Assembly (NCBI GenBank): GCA_963582065.1
Contig: CAUZRQ010000003.1
Coordinates: 62,001 to 126,000 of the forward strand
Direction: 5' to 3'
From: UBA8437 sp963582065
GTDB taxonomy: Bacteria; Planctomycetota; Planctomycetia; Planctomycetales; Planctomycetaceae
DNA length: 64,000 nucleotides
Positions within the stretch are counted from its first letter, which is position 1. Every line of letters starts with the position of its first letter. Under the pieces are notes generated by a model. That model did no database searches, had not been told where the DNA came from, and was given only the letters and a program-made list of their open reading frames with translations. Below, one piece after another: positions 1 through 8,731 of the stretch. The position numbers and the translations under genes are program-made.

Positions 1-12
1 CAAATCGCCGCA

Positions 13-1434
13 GTGATCGGTTCCGTATTCGGCAAGGGGCCCAGGCGGCGCGGTCCGTCTGGTCGAGTGGGCGAGTCGCGGGCCGGAGTGTCACTCAACG
101 GATTGCTTGCCCTGGTCTGCGGTTTCGGCCTGTTGCTGGTACGCGACGGCCTGATCTCTACGGCGTCGCCGGATGCCCAGGCCAGCGTCCGGATTCTGTT
201 GTGGCTGGCGGTGGTGGTGTTGTTGCTAGTCGGTGTGCGCGAGGTCCTGGGTCGCGGCATGAGAAAGGCCTACCGGGGGGTGGGCCGGGGTGGTCGTCGT
301 GTGAGGCGGGCACCTCGGGAGGGGCTGTATTATCTCGGATTGATGGCAGCACTGCTGGTCGGCAGTTTCCTCGGCGGGGACAACCTGCTGATGCTGGTCG
401 TGGCCCTGATGATCGGCCCGTGGCTGCTCAATGCCTGGGCCAGCGACATGCTGTTGTGGCGGTGCGATGTGAGACGGGCGATTCCCGATCGCGTGATGGC
501 CGGGGAAGTGTTCTCGGTCGAATTGGTTGTCGAGAACCGCAAACGGCTGGTGCCTTCGTGGCTGGTCCTGGCCAGTGATCAGATCGAGAACGACCGGGAG
601 ACGCTCGAAGCTCGCGTGCTGTTTGCTCGCATTCCGGGAGCCGATTGCCGAAGCGGCTACTACCGAATACGTCCCGGCCGCCGCGGCCGCTACCGGTTGG
701 GGCCTATTGAACTTTCGACACGGTTTCCGCTGGGACTGATCGAGCGGGGCCTGGTGTTTCACCGGCCCGACGAGATACGAGTGTTTCCGAGGCTGGGTCG
801 GGTGGCTGCGGGTTGGTACCAGGAGCAGGTCGAGTCAGCCGGCGCGGTGCCGCGACGGGCACGACGGGGGGGCGGAGCCGACGACCAGTTGCAGCGACTC
901 CGGGAGTTTCGTTCCGGCGACAATCCGCGGGCTGTCCACTGGCGGACCACGGCACGCCGAGGCGAACTGATGGTCCGTGAGTTCGATCAGCATCGGCATC
1001 AGCACCTGGACCTGGTGCTGGACCTCTGGCAAACCGCCAGGCCCACCCAGGCCGATCGAGATCGTGTGGAATTGGCGGTCAGTCTCGCGGCGACGGTGTG
1101 TGTCGAGACCCTGCGACAGTCCTCGGATTCCAAGGTGGCATTGACAGTCTGTGGCGAGGGGATTTCGGAGCTGACCGGCCTGGCGGGGCCGCCCGGGGTC
1201 AACGAAGTGCTGGACCTCCTGGCAACGGTCCGTGCCGGCGCGGGTCCGCCGGATTCCCGGACGATCCTGGCACCGGCATCGGTCAGTCTTCGGGGGGTGC
1301 TGGTGACGACCCGGCCCGGGCTTGAGGCCCAGGGGCGATCCGGGTGGGTCGAAAACGATGAAACGAGAACGAGGATGCTGGTTCGCGCCGAGCCGGACCG
1401 TTTGCCGAGTTGGTTTTCGATCGAGGAGGCGTGA
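13..1434 (+). CDS. DUF58 domain-containing membrane protein (5' end uncertain)
   Basis: The N-terminal third holds hydrophobic segments (about residues 28-45, 60-80 and 108-135). The soluble part ends in a DUF58 core with the family motif around residues 297-320 (REFRSGDNPRAVHWRTTARR). DUF58 proteins usually sit beside MoxR AAA+ ATPases and transglutaminase or vWA proteins and are thought to act in envelope processes, but their biochemistry is poorly known. The frame stays open to the left window edge and the first usable codon is a GTG at 13. The true start could therefore lie upstream, or at a later GTG such as the one before SLNGLLALV. The stop overlaps the next start by one base (TGATG), which indicates translational coupling. 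The DUF58 assignment is firm and the function is not. Confidence 0.85.
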   Translation: MIGSVFGKGPRRRGPSGRVGESRAGVSLNGLLALVCGFGLLLVRDGLISTASPDAQASVRILLWLAVVVLLLVGVREVLGRGMRKAYRGVGRGGRRVRRAPREGLYYLGLMAALLVGSFLGGDNLLMLVVALMIGPWLLNAWASDMLLWRCDVRRAIPDRVMAGEVFSVELVVENRKRLVPSWLVLASDQIENDRETLEARVLFARIPGADCRSGYYRIRPGRRGRYRLGPIELSTRFPLGLIERGLVFHRPDEIRVFPRLGRVAAGWYQEQVESAGAVPRRARRGGGADDQLQRLREFRSGDNPRAVHWRTTARRGELMVREFDQHRHQHLDLVLDLWQTARPTQADRDRVELAVSLAATVCVETLRQSSDSKVALTVCGEGISELTGLAGPPGVNEVLDLLATVRAGAGPPDSRTILAPASVSLRGVLVTTRPGLEAQGRSGWVENDETRTRMLVRAEPDRLPSWFSIEEA

Positions 1435-3701
1435 TGGGGTTGCGGGACGTTTTCCTGGTCAGCCTGTACGTGCTGTTCGCCGAGGCGACGATGCTGCTGG
1501 TCGTCGGCGAAGGCCGGGCGTTTCCCCAGGCGATGGGGTTTCCACTGGCGGTGGTGGCATTGATCCTGGTCGACCAGCGACGGACGATCCGTATTCCGAC
1601 GTGGGCACTGAACCTGGCGGCGTCAATTGGTGTGGCCGCCGCAGCATGGGAGTTCTTCGGCGAGGCGCCCGAGTCGAGATTGACAGCTGCGGCTCACCTG
1701 ATGGTCTATCTCAGCTGGGTGGTTTTGCTCGGAGAGAAGGCCGATCGGCAGTACTGGTGGCTGCTGACGCTCTCGATCCTGCAGGTGGCCGTTGGGGCCG
1801 TACTCGTCGAGGCCGCCGGCGAGCCGCTCTACAGCATCCTGGTGGTTTCGTTCATGATCACCGCCACCTGGACACTTTCGGTGTTTTCACTCCACCAGGT
1901 CCAGGGTCGCTTTGCCGCGGCGCCGGCCGCGGTCAGCGTACCGGCTGGCCCCGCCTGGCTTCGGCCGACGGCCGTCATCAGTGGCTGGCAACTGGACGCC
2001 AACCAGCAGTGGATCAATCCGCGGTTTGTGCTCGGAGTGGCCGGGGCCGCCGTGGGTGCTCTGGGCGTGGGTGCGATCTTTTTTCTGTTGATTCCGCGGT
2101 TGTGGCTGTTCGATCCCAGTGGCCTGGACAACGACCCTCTGAACCCGTTGACCGGGTTCACCGAGACTGTGCAACTGGGCGAGATCGGCGATATTCTCGA
2201 AAGTACCGAGCACGTGATGAGCGTCGAGATAATCGATCGCGAGACAGGTGGCCGGGTGGAGGTGGCCGAACTGTCGCGGAAGTGGGGTGATCCGGAACCG
2301 ATGTTCCGGGGCACGGTGATGGTGGCCTACTCGGGCGGCAAGTGGGAACGCGGCCTTCCGGATTCTCGGTTCGATCGGATGCCTGGAGTACCCGCCACCG
2401 TCGACGGTCTGCGGCAGGATATCCAGCTCGAGACGCTCGGAACCCCGGTGCTGTTCGGAATGCATCCGATCCACGGCTGCGACATCGACGGCATCAATCG
2501 CCACGGATTGTACCAGTCTGCGACCGCGGTCCTGGTCGGGTCGAAGAACCGCAAGCGGGGTCGGGTGTTGCGGTACAGCCTCTTCTCTCCACAGTTGAAG
2601 TCGGGTGAAACAGGTCGGCCGCGAGTTCCCGCCGTAATGAGCCAGGCTCAACGGGCGGAATACCTGCGATTGCCTTTGTCGGGTTTGGGCCGAATGGCGG
2701 AAACCGCACGCGGGTTGACGCGGCAAGTTCCCGGCGGGGGGGAACCCGAGAAGGCTCGGCTCTTGATGGAGTATCTGGCGGGCGACCAATTCGGGTACTC
2801 ACTTGATGCGTCGATCGAGGATCCGAATCTCGATCCGGTGGAGGACTTTCTGTTTCGACGCAGAAAAGGACATTGCGAGTACTTTGCTTCTTCGTTGGCG
2901 TTGATGCTGCGGGCCGTCGGTATTCCGTCTCGACTGGTCAGCGGCTTCAAGGGTGGAACCCGCAACCAGATCAGCGGTCAGTTCGTCGTGCAGCAGCGAC
3001 ACGCTCACGCGTGGGTCGAAGCCTGGATCGGTTCCCGGTGGGTCACGCTCGATCCGACCCCCGCCGCCCGTGGCGATCTGATCCGGGAACTCGAAATGGA
3101 ATCGCGGTTTCTGCGTGACGCCGGACAAGTGATGCACCATTCCTGGCGGCGTTACATCGTGGAATTGTCGCTGGCCCAGCAGCAGAGCCTGTTTTATCGC
3201 CCGCTGCAGGCCGGGCTGAAGGGCGGGATATCGATTGCCGGCGAATTGTTTGGGGACTTGGTGCTGGGGGTGAGTGGACTGGCCAGCGGTCGTGGAGCGG
3301 GTCGTCGCTGGCCGGCAATTCTGGCAATGGTCGGTCTGCTGGGATGGGCAGCGCTGGCGGTGTGGCTGGTGCGGCATTGGCGAAGCGGGTGGCGGCCGAG
3401 GGCGAGTTTTCGCGGCGATCGTGTCCCGTCGATCGTGATTCCCGTCTACGAGCGGTATTGTCGAATCGTGGCCGCGCGAGGGCGTTTGCGTCGCCGTGGG
3501 CAGACGGCAAGAGAATTCGCCGTCGAGTTGGGGGACGGATCGATTGAGACGTCCCTCACTCTCGGTCCCATCGCCGAGCGTGTCACGAATCTTTATTACG
3601 CCGTCCGATTTGGCAGCCAACAACCGGATCCGGATGAAGTCAATCAGATCGAACGAGAACTTGATCGGGTTGACACGCTGTGGCGGGGGCATCCGTCTTA
3701 G
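1434..3701 (+). CDS. TgpA-like transglutaminase-domain membrane protein
   Basis: This is a 755-residue protein of the DUF3488/transglutaminase type. Several hydrophobic helices fill roughly the first 230 residues. A large periplasmic region follows, with a transglutaminase-like core: the Cys is in GHCEYFASS (about residue 480), the His in RHAHAWVEAW (about 523) and the Asp in VTLDPTPA (about 540), so the full Cys-His-Asp triad is visible. Another membrane helix (about 625-650) and a cytoplasmic DUF4129-like tail finish it. The ATG at 1434 is preceded by AGGAGG at 1424-1429, and an in-frame GTG lies just before it. It is coupled to the DUF58 gene. Family members act as envelope proteases or transglutaminases; the substrate here is unknown. 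Confidence 0.88.
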   Translation: MGLRDVFLVSLYVLFAEATMLLVVGEGRAFPQAMGFPLAVVALILVDQRRTIRIPTWALNLAASIGVAAAAWEFFGEAPESRLTAAAHLMVYLSWVVLLGEKADRQYWWLLTLSILQVAVGAVLVEAAGEPLYSILVVSFMITATWTLSVFSLHQVQGRFAAAPAAVSVPAGPAWLRPTAVISGWQLDANQQWINPRFVLGVAGAAVGALGVGAIFFLLIPRLWLFDPSGLDNDPLNPLTGFTETVQLGEIGDILESTEHVMSVEIIDRETGGRVEVAELSRKWGDPEPMFRGTVMVAYSGGKWERGLPDSRFDRMPGVPATVDGLRQDIQLETLGTPVLFGMHPIHGCDIDGINRHGLYQSATAVLVGSKNRKRGRVLRYSLFSPQLKSGETGRPRVPAVMSQAQRAEYLRLPLSGLGRMAETARGLTRQVPGGGEPEKARLLMEYLAGDQFGYSLDASIEDPNLDPVEDFLFRRRKGHCEYFASSLALMLRAVGIPSRLVSGFKGGTRNQISGQFVVQQRHAHAWVEAWIGSRWVTLDPTPAARGDLIRELEMESRFLRDAGQVMHHSWRRYIVELSLAQQQSLFYRPLQAGLKGGISIAGELFGDLVLGVSGLASGRGAGRRWPAILAMVGLLGWAALAVWLVRHWRSGWRPRASFRGDRVPSIVIPVYERYCRIVAARGRLRRRGQTAREFAVELGDGSIETSLTLGPIAERVTNLYYAVRFGSQQPDPDEVNQIERELDRVDTLWRGHPS

Positions 3702-3742
3702 CCGCAGAACCGAGGTTTGTTGGCCAAGCGGTGGCACGAGTG

Positions 3743-3772
3743 TTTACACGGTGGGTTGCATGGGGCTAGTTT
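3743..3772 (+). promoter_or_regulatory. Possible sigma70-type promoter for the EF-hand gene
   Basis: TTTACA at 3743-3748 and TAGTTT at 3767-3772 are separated by 18 bases and lie about 105 bases before the ATG at 3880. The match is partial and the assignment is tentative. Confidence 0.22.
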
Positions 3773-3879
3773 AGAGGGGTGCCTCGAATTGATATCGCAG
3801 TGCGGGGACATGGGGCCACGCGACCAGGCGAACGTGGCTGCCACCGGACAATCCGAAATCGTTAGGAAAGTGTGCCATC

Positions 3880-4917
3880 ATGACTTCCTCGCTGTGGATT
3901 CTGGTCGCTGTTTTCGTCGTCCTGGGCCTGTCGGTCCTGTTCTTGCTGATGAACGTCTTTCTTCAGCAACGAAACGCGAAATTGACTCTCGGAGTCATGG
4001 GCGCCGGACTGTTCGGTGTTGCGTTGGGCTGGGGTGCCTTCTACGGCGGAGTCATGATGACCGGCCAGGAGATGGCTTTTGGCGTTTCGGGCTTCGAGAC
4101 AGAGACGATTGACGTAACCGCCTCGGACGAGACTGCTCCGGCCAGCGCGGACGCGGCCGCTGGTGGGGGAGGTGGCGGCGGCATGGGCGGCGGCATGGGC
4201 GGCGGCATGATGGGTGGCATGATGGGCGGCGGCGGCGGCGGAATGGGTGGTGGGAGAGGTGGCGGCGGAAGAGGCAGTTCGTCTCGTCGCAGCTTGACCA
4301 CCCTGGTCCGAAAACTGGAACTCCTGACCGGTGAGGTGACGGTCAAACTCGCCGACAAACAAATCAAGGGGATCGGTGATTCGCTGGTCGCGGCTGGTGG
4401 CAGTGAGAAGATGACCGACGAGCAGGCCAAAGAGACTCTCGAGGTTGTCCAGGGGATTCTGAGTGACGAGCAGAAGGAGGTCCTGGAACGAATCAGCTTG
4501 CCAAGGCGTCGGCGAAGCGGCGGTGGTGGTGGTGGGTTTGGCGGCGGCCGAGGAGGCGGAGGAGGCGGAGGAGACCGAGGGCCGCAGGACGAAAATCCGT
4601 TCGCGGAGGCCGAAAACGCCAAGGCACTGGTGTCGCTGCTTGAGCGTCACGGAGTCAAACCCCCGGAAATCAAGGTCAAAGAGGCCGAACAGCAGGCCGC
4701 AGGGCGGCCGGAAGCAGAGGGCAGTGGTGACACCTCCGACGGGAACATCATAGAAGCGATTCTCAAACAGCACGACAAGAACGGGGACGGCGCCCTGTCA
4801 AAAGACGAAGCTCCGGCATTTCTTCAGAACCGTTTCGATCGGATTGACACCAACAAGGACGGAAAGTGTGATTTGAAGGAAATGACCACTGCCCGACGGC
4901 TCAATCCGGCTCGCTGA
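3880..4917 (+). CDS. Membrane-anchored Gly-rich protein with C-terminal EF-hand pair
   Basis: This 345-residue protein starts with two hydrophobic segments (about residues 4-28 and 38-60). Two Gly/Met-rich low-complexity tracts follow (about 91-130 and 212-230), separated by a charged alpha-helical stretch. The C terminus carries a pair of EF-hand loops, DKNGDGALSKDE (about 297-308) and DTNKDGKCDLKE (about 322-333). Both have Asp/Asn at the calcium-coordinating positions and Gly at loop position 6. It probably binds Ca2+ on the side of the membrane where the tail is exposed. No catalytic domain is visible. It lies directly upstream of an efflux-type gene set whose adaptor also carries EF-hands, which suggests, without proving, a shared function. 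Confidence 0.8.
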   Translation: MTSSLWILVAVFVVLGLSVLFLLMNVFLQQRNAKLTLGVMGAGLFGVALGWGAFYGGVMMTGQEMAFGVSGFETETIDVTASDETAPASADAAAGGGGGGGMGGGMGGGMMGGMMGGGGGGMGGGRGGGGRGSSSRRSLTTLVRKLELLTGEVTVKLADKQIKGIGDSLVAAGGSEKMTDEQAKETLEVVQGILSDEQKEVLERISLPRRRRSGGGGGGFGGGRGGGGGGGDRGPQDENPFAEAENAKALVSLLERHGVKPPEIKVKEAEQQAAGRPEAEGSGDTSDGNIIEAILKQHDKNGDGALSKDEAPAFLQNRFDRIDTNKDGKCDLKEMTTARRLNPAR

Positions 4918-5123
4918 ATTCCGCCGCAAATTGGCTGCGCCTCCTAAATCGTTGTCGTTGACGGTTTTGTGGAGACGGCCCCTGTCGATGATGCTCAAGT
5001 CGCGTCACAGCATCAGTCGATAACTTGGGTAGAGTGCGCTTTTAGGGCGGCACTCCGTCTGGCTGCGGGAGCAGTCAAACGGCAACAGGGATGTGTTAGG
5101 CCGAAACAGGGGGCGCGGCAGGG

Positions 5124-8100
5124 ATGCCAATTTCATATCGCGTATGGGTCGTGGCCGGAATCCTCTCGGCGACAGTCGTCGGTATCGGTTGTCAGCGTGC
5201 TTACTACTACAAGCAGGCCGACGAGGACGCCGCGGCTCTGATCAACGAAAAATCGGACGATCCGCGGTGGGCGATCGACGACTTTTCCGTGACGGTCAAC
5301 CCTCGCAGTCGCTTCTCCAATGACGTTGATCCGGTGCGGCCGCCAATGCCGCCTGACGATCCGAAGTCCAGCGAACTGATGCAGGCTGTTGGCGGCATGG
5401 AGGGGTACGACGGATGGGGTGAAAACGGTGTCAAACGGGTTACGGAGAGCGCGGAATGGCGCAAGATGCTGGGTGAGTACATGGAACTGGACGAAGAGGG
5501 GCGAGTTCACCTGGACCTCGAAGGGGCCATCAGATTGGCGATGGTTCATTCTCCGGATTACCAGCAGACAATCGAAACCTTGTACCTGTCAGCGCTGGAC
5601 GTCAGCACCGAGCGATTTCGGCTCGATGTCCAGTTTTATGGCGGCAACGACACGTTTCTGAATCATCGTGGAAACCAGAATTCCACCGGCGAAAGCAACT
5701 CGCTGACCAACGGAAGTAACCTGCAGATGCGGCGGCGGTTGGCGACGGCCGGTCAGATCGTCGTGGACTTTGCGAACACGTTTACCTGGCAATTTGCCGG
5801 TGCCAATACCAATTCCGCAACATCGCTGCTGGGTTTCAGCATTGTGCAGCCGTTACTGCGAAGCGGCGGTCGGGTCGTGGGGCTCGAACAGTTGACGCGA
5901 GCCGAACGGAATCTTCTGGGGAACCTGCGGGCATTTCAGCGTTATCGAAAAGGGTTCTATACGAACATGGCCATTGGCAGCCGCGGGACCGGTGGGACCC
6001 CTCGACGTAGTGGTGGGTTCTTTGGCGGCACAGGCCTGACTGGGTTCACCGGGCAGGGCTCGGGTGGATTCGGCGGAGTCGGTTCGGCGAGTGGATTTGG
6101 TGGTGGATTCTTCGGCAGTGGCGGCGCGGCCGGCGGAGGAGCCGGTGGTGGCGGCGCGGTCGCCGGAGTAGCCGGCGGTGGGGCCGGTAACGTCGGCGGA
6201 TTCATCGGCTTGTTGCAGTCGCTGCAGCAGTTGAGGAACTCCCAGGACAACCTGGCACTCCAGGAACGGACTCTTGCATTGCTTAAGGCTCTTCAGGAAG
6301 CCGGTCAGATCGGAGTCGACCAGGTGTTGAGCTTCCAGCAGAGCATCGAAACCGGCAGGGCCGACATGCTCCAGAGCCAGAACGGTTTTCGGGGGCAGGT
6401 CGAGAACTTCGTGATGTCGAACTTCGGGTTGCCGCCAACCTTCGAGGTGGTGTTGGATGACTCGGCGATTGAACACTTCCAGTTCATCGATCGGAGAGTC
6501 ACGGCGGTGGAAACGGCGGTGGCGGATCTTGTGGCATCGTTCGGGGCGGTTGAAGAACCGACCGCCGAGCAGTTGAGACGGACTGCCAGTCACTCCAGAA
6601 AGCTGCATGAGGACATCGCGGCGCTGGTGTCGCTGGTCAAAGGTGACCTGAAAGGCATGGACGCGAAGACGGCGAGACGGATCGAGGGAATGACCGATTT
6701 GGAGAAGACCCAGTTTGCCAAGGACCGAAAGGCGTTGACGGATGATCTCAAACGCCTCCAGGGAGAGAACAGCAAAACACGGCAGCAGTTGGATGCGGTT
6801 ATCAAGCAGGTCGCCGGCAAATTGGACGCCGGGCAGAGGAAGGACATTGTGGGACGCTTGATTGCCGTGAATGCTTCATTGGCCAGTTCAGTCGGTGAAT
6901 TGGGGCTGATTCAGGCCGGTGCACGGTTGGAGGCAGTGACGCTGGATAATCGGGTGACGCTCAATCCGGAGGACGCGCTGGAGATCGCACGTGCTTTTCG
7001 ACTGGATTGGATGAACGCCAGGGCATCGTTGGTTGACGGTTGGCGATTGGTCGAGTTCAACGCGAATGCACTCGAGTCGGACCTGAGTATCGTCTTCAGC
7101 GGAGACATGAAGGGGGATCAGACGAATCCATTTGATCTCAGCGGGCCGAGGGGGACTCTGCGAGCCGGACTGCAGTTCGACGCTCCTTTGACGAGGTTGC
7201 TCGAGCGGAACAACTTCCGGCAGCAGTTGATCAATTACGAGCAGTCACGTCGTGGAATGATCGAGTACCAAGACCAAATGTACCAGAGCTTCCGACTGGC
7301 AATGAGAACGCTGGCCCAGCGGGAACAGAACCTGGAGATTCAGCGGCGGGCGGTCAAGATCGCGATTCGTCGAGTGGATCAAACTCGCCAGATGTTGACC
7401 AAGCCACCCGCACCGGGAGCACCGGCCCAACTGAGCCCGACCGCGACGCAGGACCTGCTTTCGGCATTGGCGGCGTTGCGCTCTTCGCAGAACAACTTCA
7501 TGAGTGTCTGGCTGGCCTATTATTCCGGTCGGATGACCCTGATGCGCGATCTGGGCGTGATGCGATTGGACGAGAATGGGATTTGGATTGACGAGCCCCT
7601 GTCCGAGGCACTCGAAGAAGCTCGAAAACATCCGACGGCACTTCCGCCGATGGTTCCCGAAGCGTGGTTGCTAAAGGCCGGTGAAGGGTACGACGCGGCT
7701 CGATTGGTTCCGATTGAAGATGAGGACCAGGCGACGGGCTTTGGATTCGGCCTGCCGAAAAGCTTCCAGCCGGCGAAACTGTTCAAGAAGCCGGCTGTGC
7801 TCGACGATTGGTCGGAACGCGTTCGTGGCGTCTGGCCGGCGGCATGGCCCGGTGGGGTCGGGGCCGAGGGGACGCGCTCGAACGATGATCTGCCGGGTGG
7901 CGACGACTTGGGAGTCGAAACCCCTGGTGAACAGTTTGACCAAGCATCATCCCCTGGTACCAGGGACGGGTGGCTGCTCCAGGGTCGAGAATCCATAACC
8001 GGTGGCCCGGCGGGCGATACCCCTCGACGGACCGTCGTCGGATCTGGACGGACGAATTCCTATCGGTTTTCGGCAGAATCGATTTCAAAAAAGCGGACGT

Positions 8101-8432
8101 CGAACAATCCATCAAGAAGCGATGCGGTCAGCCCCCCCGACGCACGGCCCGCTCGGGTGATTGGTGGAGACGGCGGCAAAGTGTCCGAACGGGCTTACCC
8201 GGGTGCGGTCGTACCAAAAACGTCTTTCCGACCTGGTGCATCCGTTGATGTCGTCGTCCCCAAAAATTCGTTTCGGGCGACCGGGGTGACGGACCGGGAT
8301 CGATCTCGACGGGTACGGCAACCTGCAGGGGAGGCGACTGAAGTGACTCCCCCGGACGTCGTGTCGTCAAAGAAGGCGGCGGACGACGCTATTCCAACCG
8401 CTGCAGGGTTCCTTCCGCCGCGCATTCGATGA
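5124..8432 (+). CDS. TolC-family outer-membrane efflux lipoprotein, oversized
   Basis: A lipoprotein signal (VVGIGCQR, Cys about residue 24) is followed by a TolC/OEP-type architecture. There are two long heptad-rich helical regions (about 370-590 and 620-800) and outer-membrane strand-like segments. At 1102 residues it is more than twice the usual TolC length. The extra sequence is a Gly/Ala-rich insertion (about 292-360) and a Pro/Ser/Arg-rich, probably disordered tail (about 925-1102). AGGGGG lies about 10 bases before the ATG. The next genes encode a periplasmic adaptor and a MacB-type permease, so it is the likely exit duct of a tripartite exporter. The cargo is unknown. Confidence 0.82.
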   Translation: MPISYRVWVVAGILSATVVGIGCQRAYYYKQADEDAAALINEKSDDPRWAIDDFSVTVNPRSRFSNDVDPVRPPMPPDDPKSSELMQAVGGMEGYDGWGENGVKRVTESAEWRKMLGEYMELDEEGRVHLDLEGAIRLAMVHSPDYQQTIETLYLSALDVSTERFRLDVQFYGGNDTFLNHRGNQNSTGESNSLTNGSNLQMRRRLATAGQIVVDFANTFTWQFAGANTNSATSLLGFSIVQPLLRSGGRVVGLEQLTRAERNLLGNLRAFQRYRKGFYTNMAIGSRGTGGTPRRSGGFFGGTGLTGFTGQGSGGFGGVGSASGFGGGFFGSGGAAGGGAGGGGAVAGVAGGGAGNVGGFIGLLQSLQQLRNSQDNLALQERTLALLKALQEAGQIGVDQVLSFQQSIETGRADMLQSQNGFRGQVENFVMSNFGLPPTFEVVLDDSAIEHFQFIDRRVTAVETAVADLVASFGAVEEPTAEQLRRTASHSRKLHEDIAALVSLVKGDLKGMDAKTARRIEGMTDLEKTQFAKDRKALTDDLKRLQGENSKTRQQLDAVIKQVAGKLDAGQRKDIVGRLIAVNASLASSVGELGLIQAGARLEAVTLDNRVTLNPEDALEIARAFRLDWMNARASLVDGWRLVEFNANALESDLSIVFSGDMKGDQTNPFDLSGPRGTLRAGLQFDAPLTRLLERNNFRQQLINYEQSRRGMIEYQDQMYQSFRLAMRTLAQREQNLEIQRRAVKIAIRRVDQTRQMLTKPPAPGAPAQLSPTATQDLLSALAALRSSQNNFMSVWLAYYSGRMTLMRDLGVMRLDENGIWIDEPLSEALEEARKHPTALPPMVPEAWLLKAGEGYDAARLVPIEDEDQATGFGFGLPKSFQPAKLFKKPAVLDDWSERVRGVWPAAWPGGVGAEGTRSNDDLPGGDDLGVETPGEQFDQASSPGTRDGWLLQGRESITGGPAGDTPRRTVVGSGRTNSYRFSAESISKKRTSNNPSRSDAVSPPDARPARVIGGDGGKVSERAYPGAVVPKTSFRPGASVDVVVPKNSFRATGVTDRDRSRRVRQPAGEATEVTPPDVVSSKKAADDAIPTAAGFLPPRIR

Positions 8433-8665
8433 GTTCGGGTTGCTGGAGATGTCGGCCAGCTAATTGGGATGACGCGACTTGTCGGAACGGAATCACACTT
8501 GTGCCTCTCAAAATCCGTTGCTTTTAGACGGGATTTGGAGACAATGGACCTCCGCTGAAGTGCCCGGTGTCAGTTTGTGGGATCTGGCCGAGACGGCCGG
8601 TGTTTTTCGAGCACTGAGTGACGCCGCGGTGTTTAAGATGTTGCGTGGCGCTAGGTTGGCGCCTT

Positions 8666-8690
8666 GATTCGTCGGCGGTGCTGACGAGTC
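8666..8690 (+). promoter_or_regulatory. Hairpin in the 299-bp gap before the adaptor gene
   Basis: GATTCGTC (8666-8673) and GACGAGTC (8683-8690) can pair over 8 bp with one G-U wobble, around a 9-base loop, and end 41 bases before the adaptor ATG. A smaller 5-bp hairpin (GGCGC/GCGCC) lies at 8647-8663. No convincing U-tract follows, so this is more likely a leader structure than an intrinsic terminator. Nothing else is recognisable in 8433-8731. Confidence 0.3.
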
Positions 8691-8731
8691 GAAGTTCCTT
8701 TGGCTCAGCCCGACAAAGGCAGGAAACAGAC

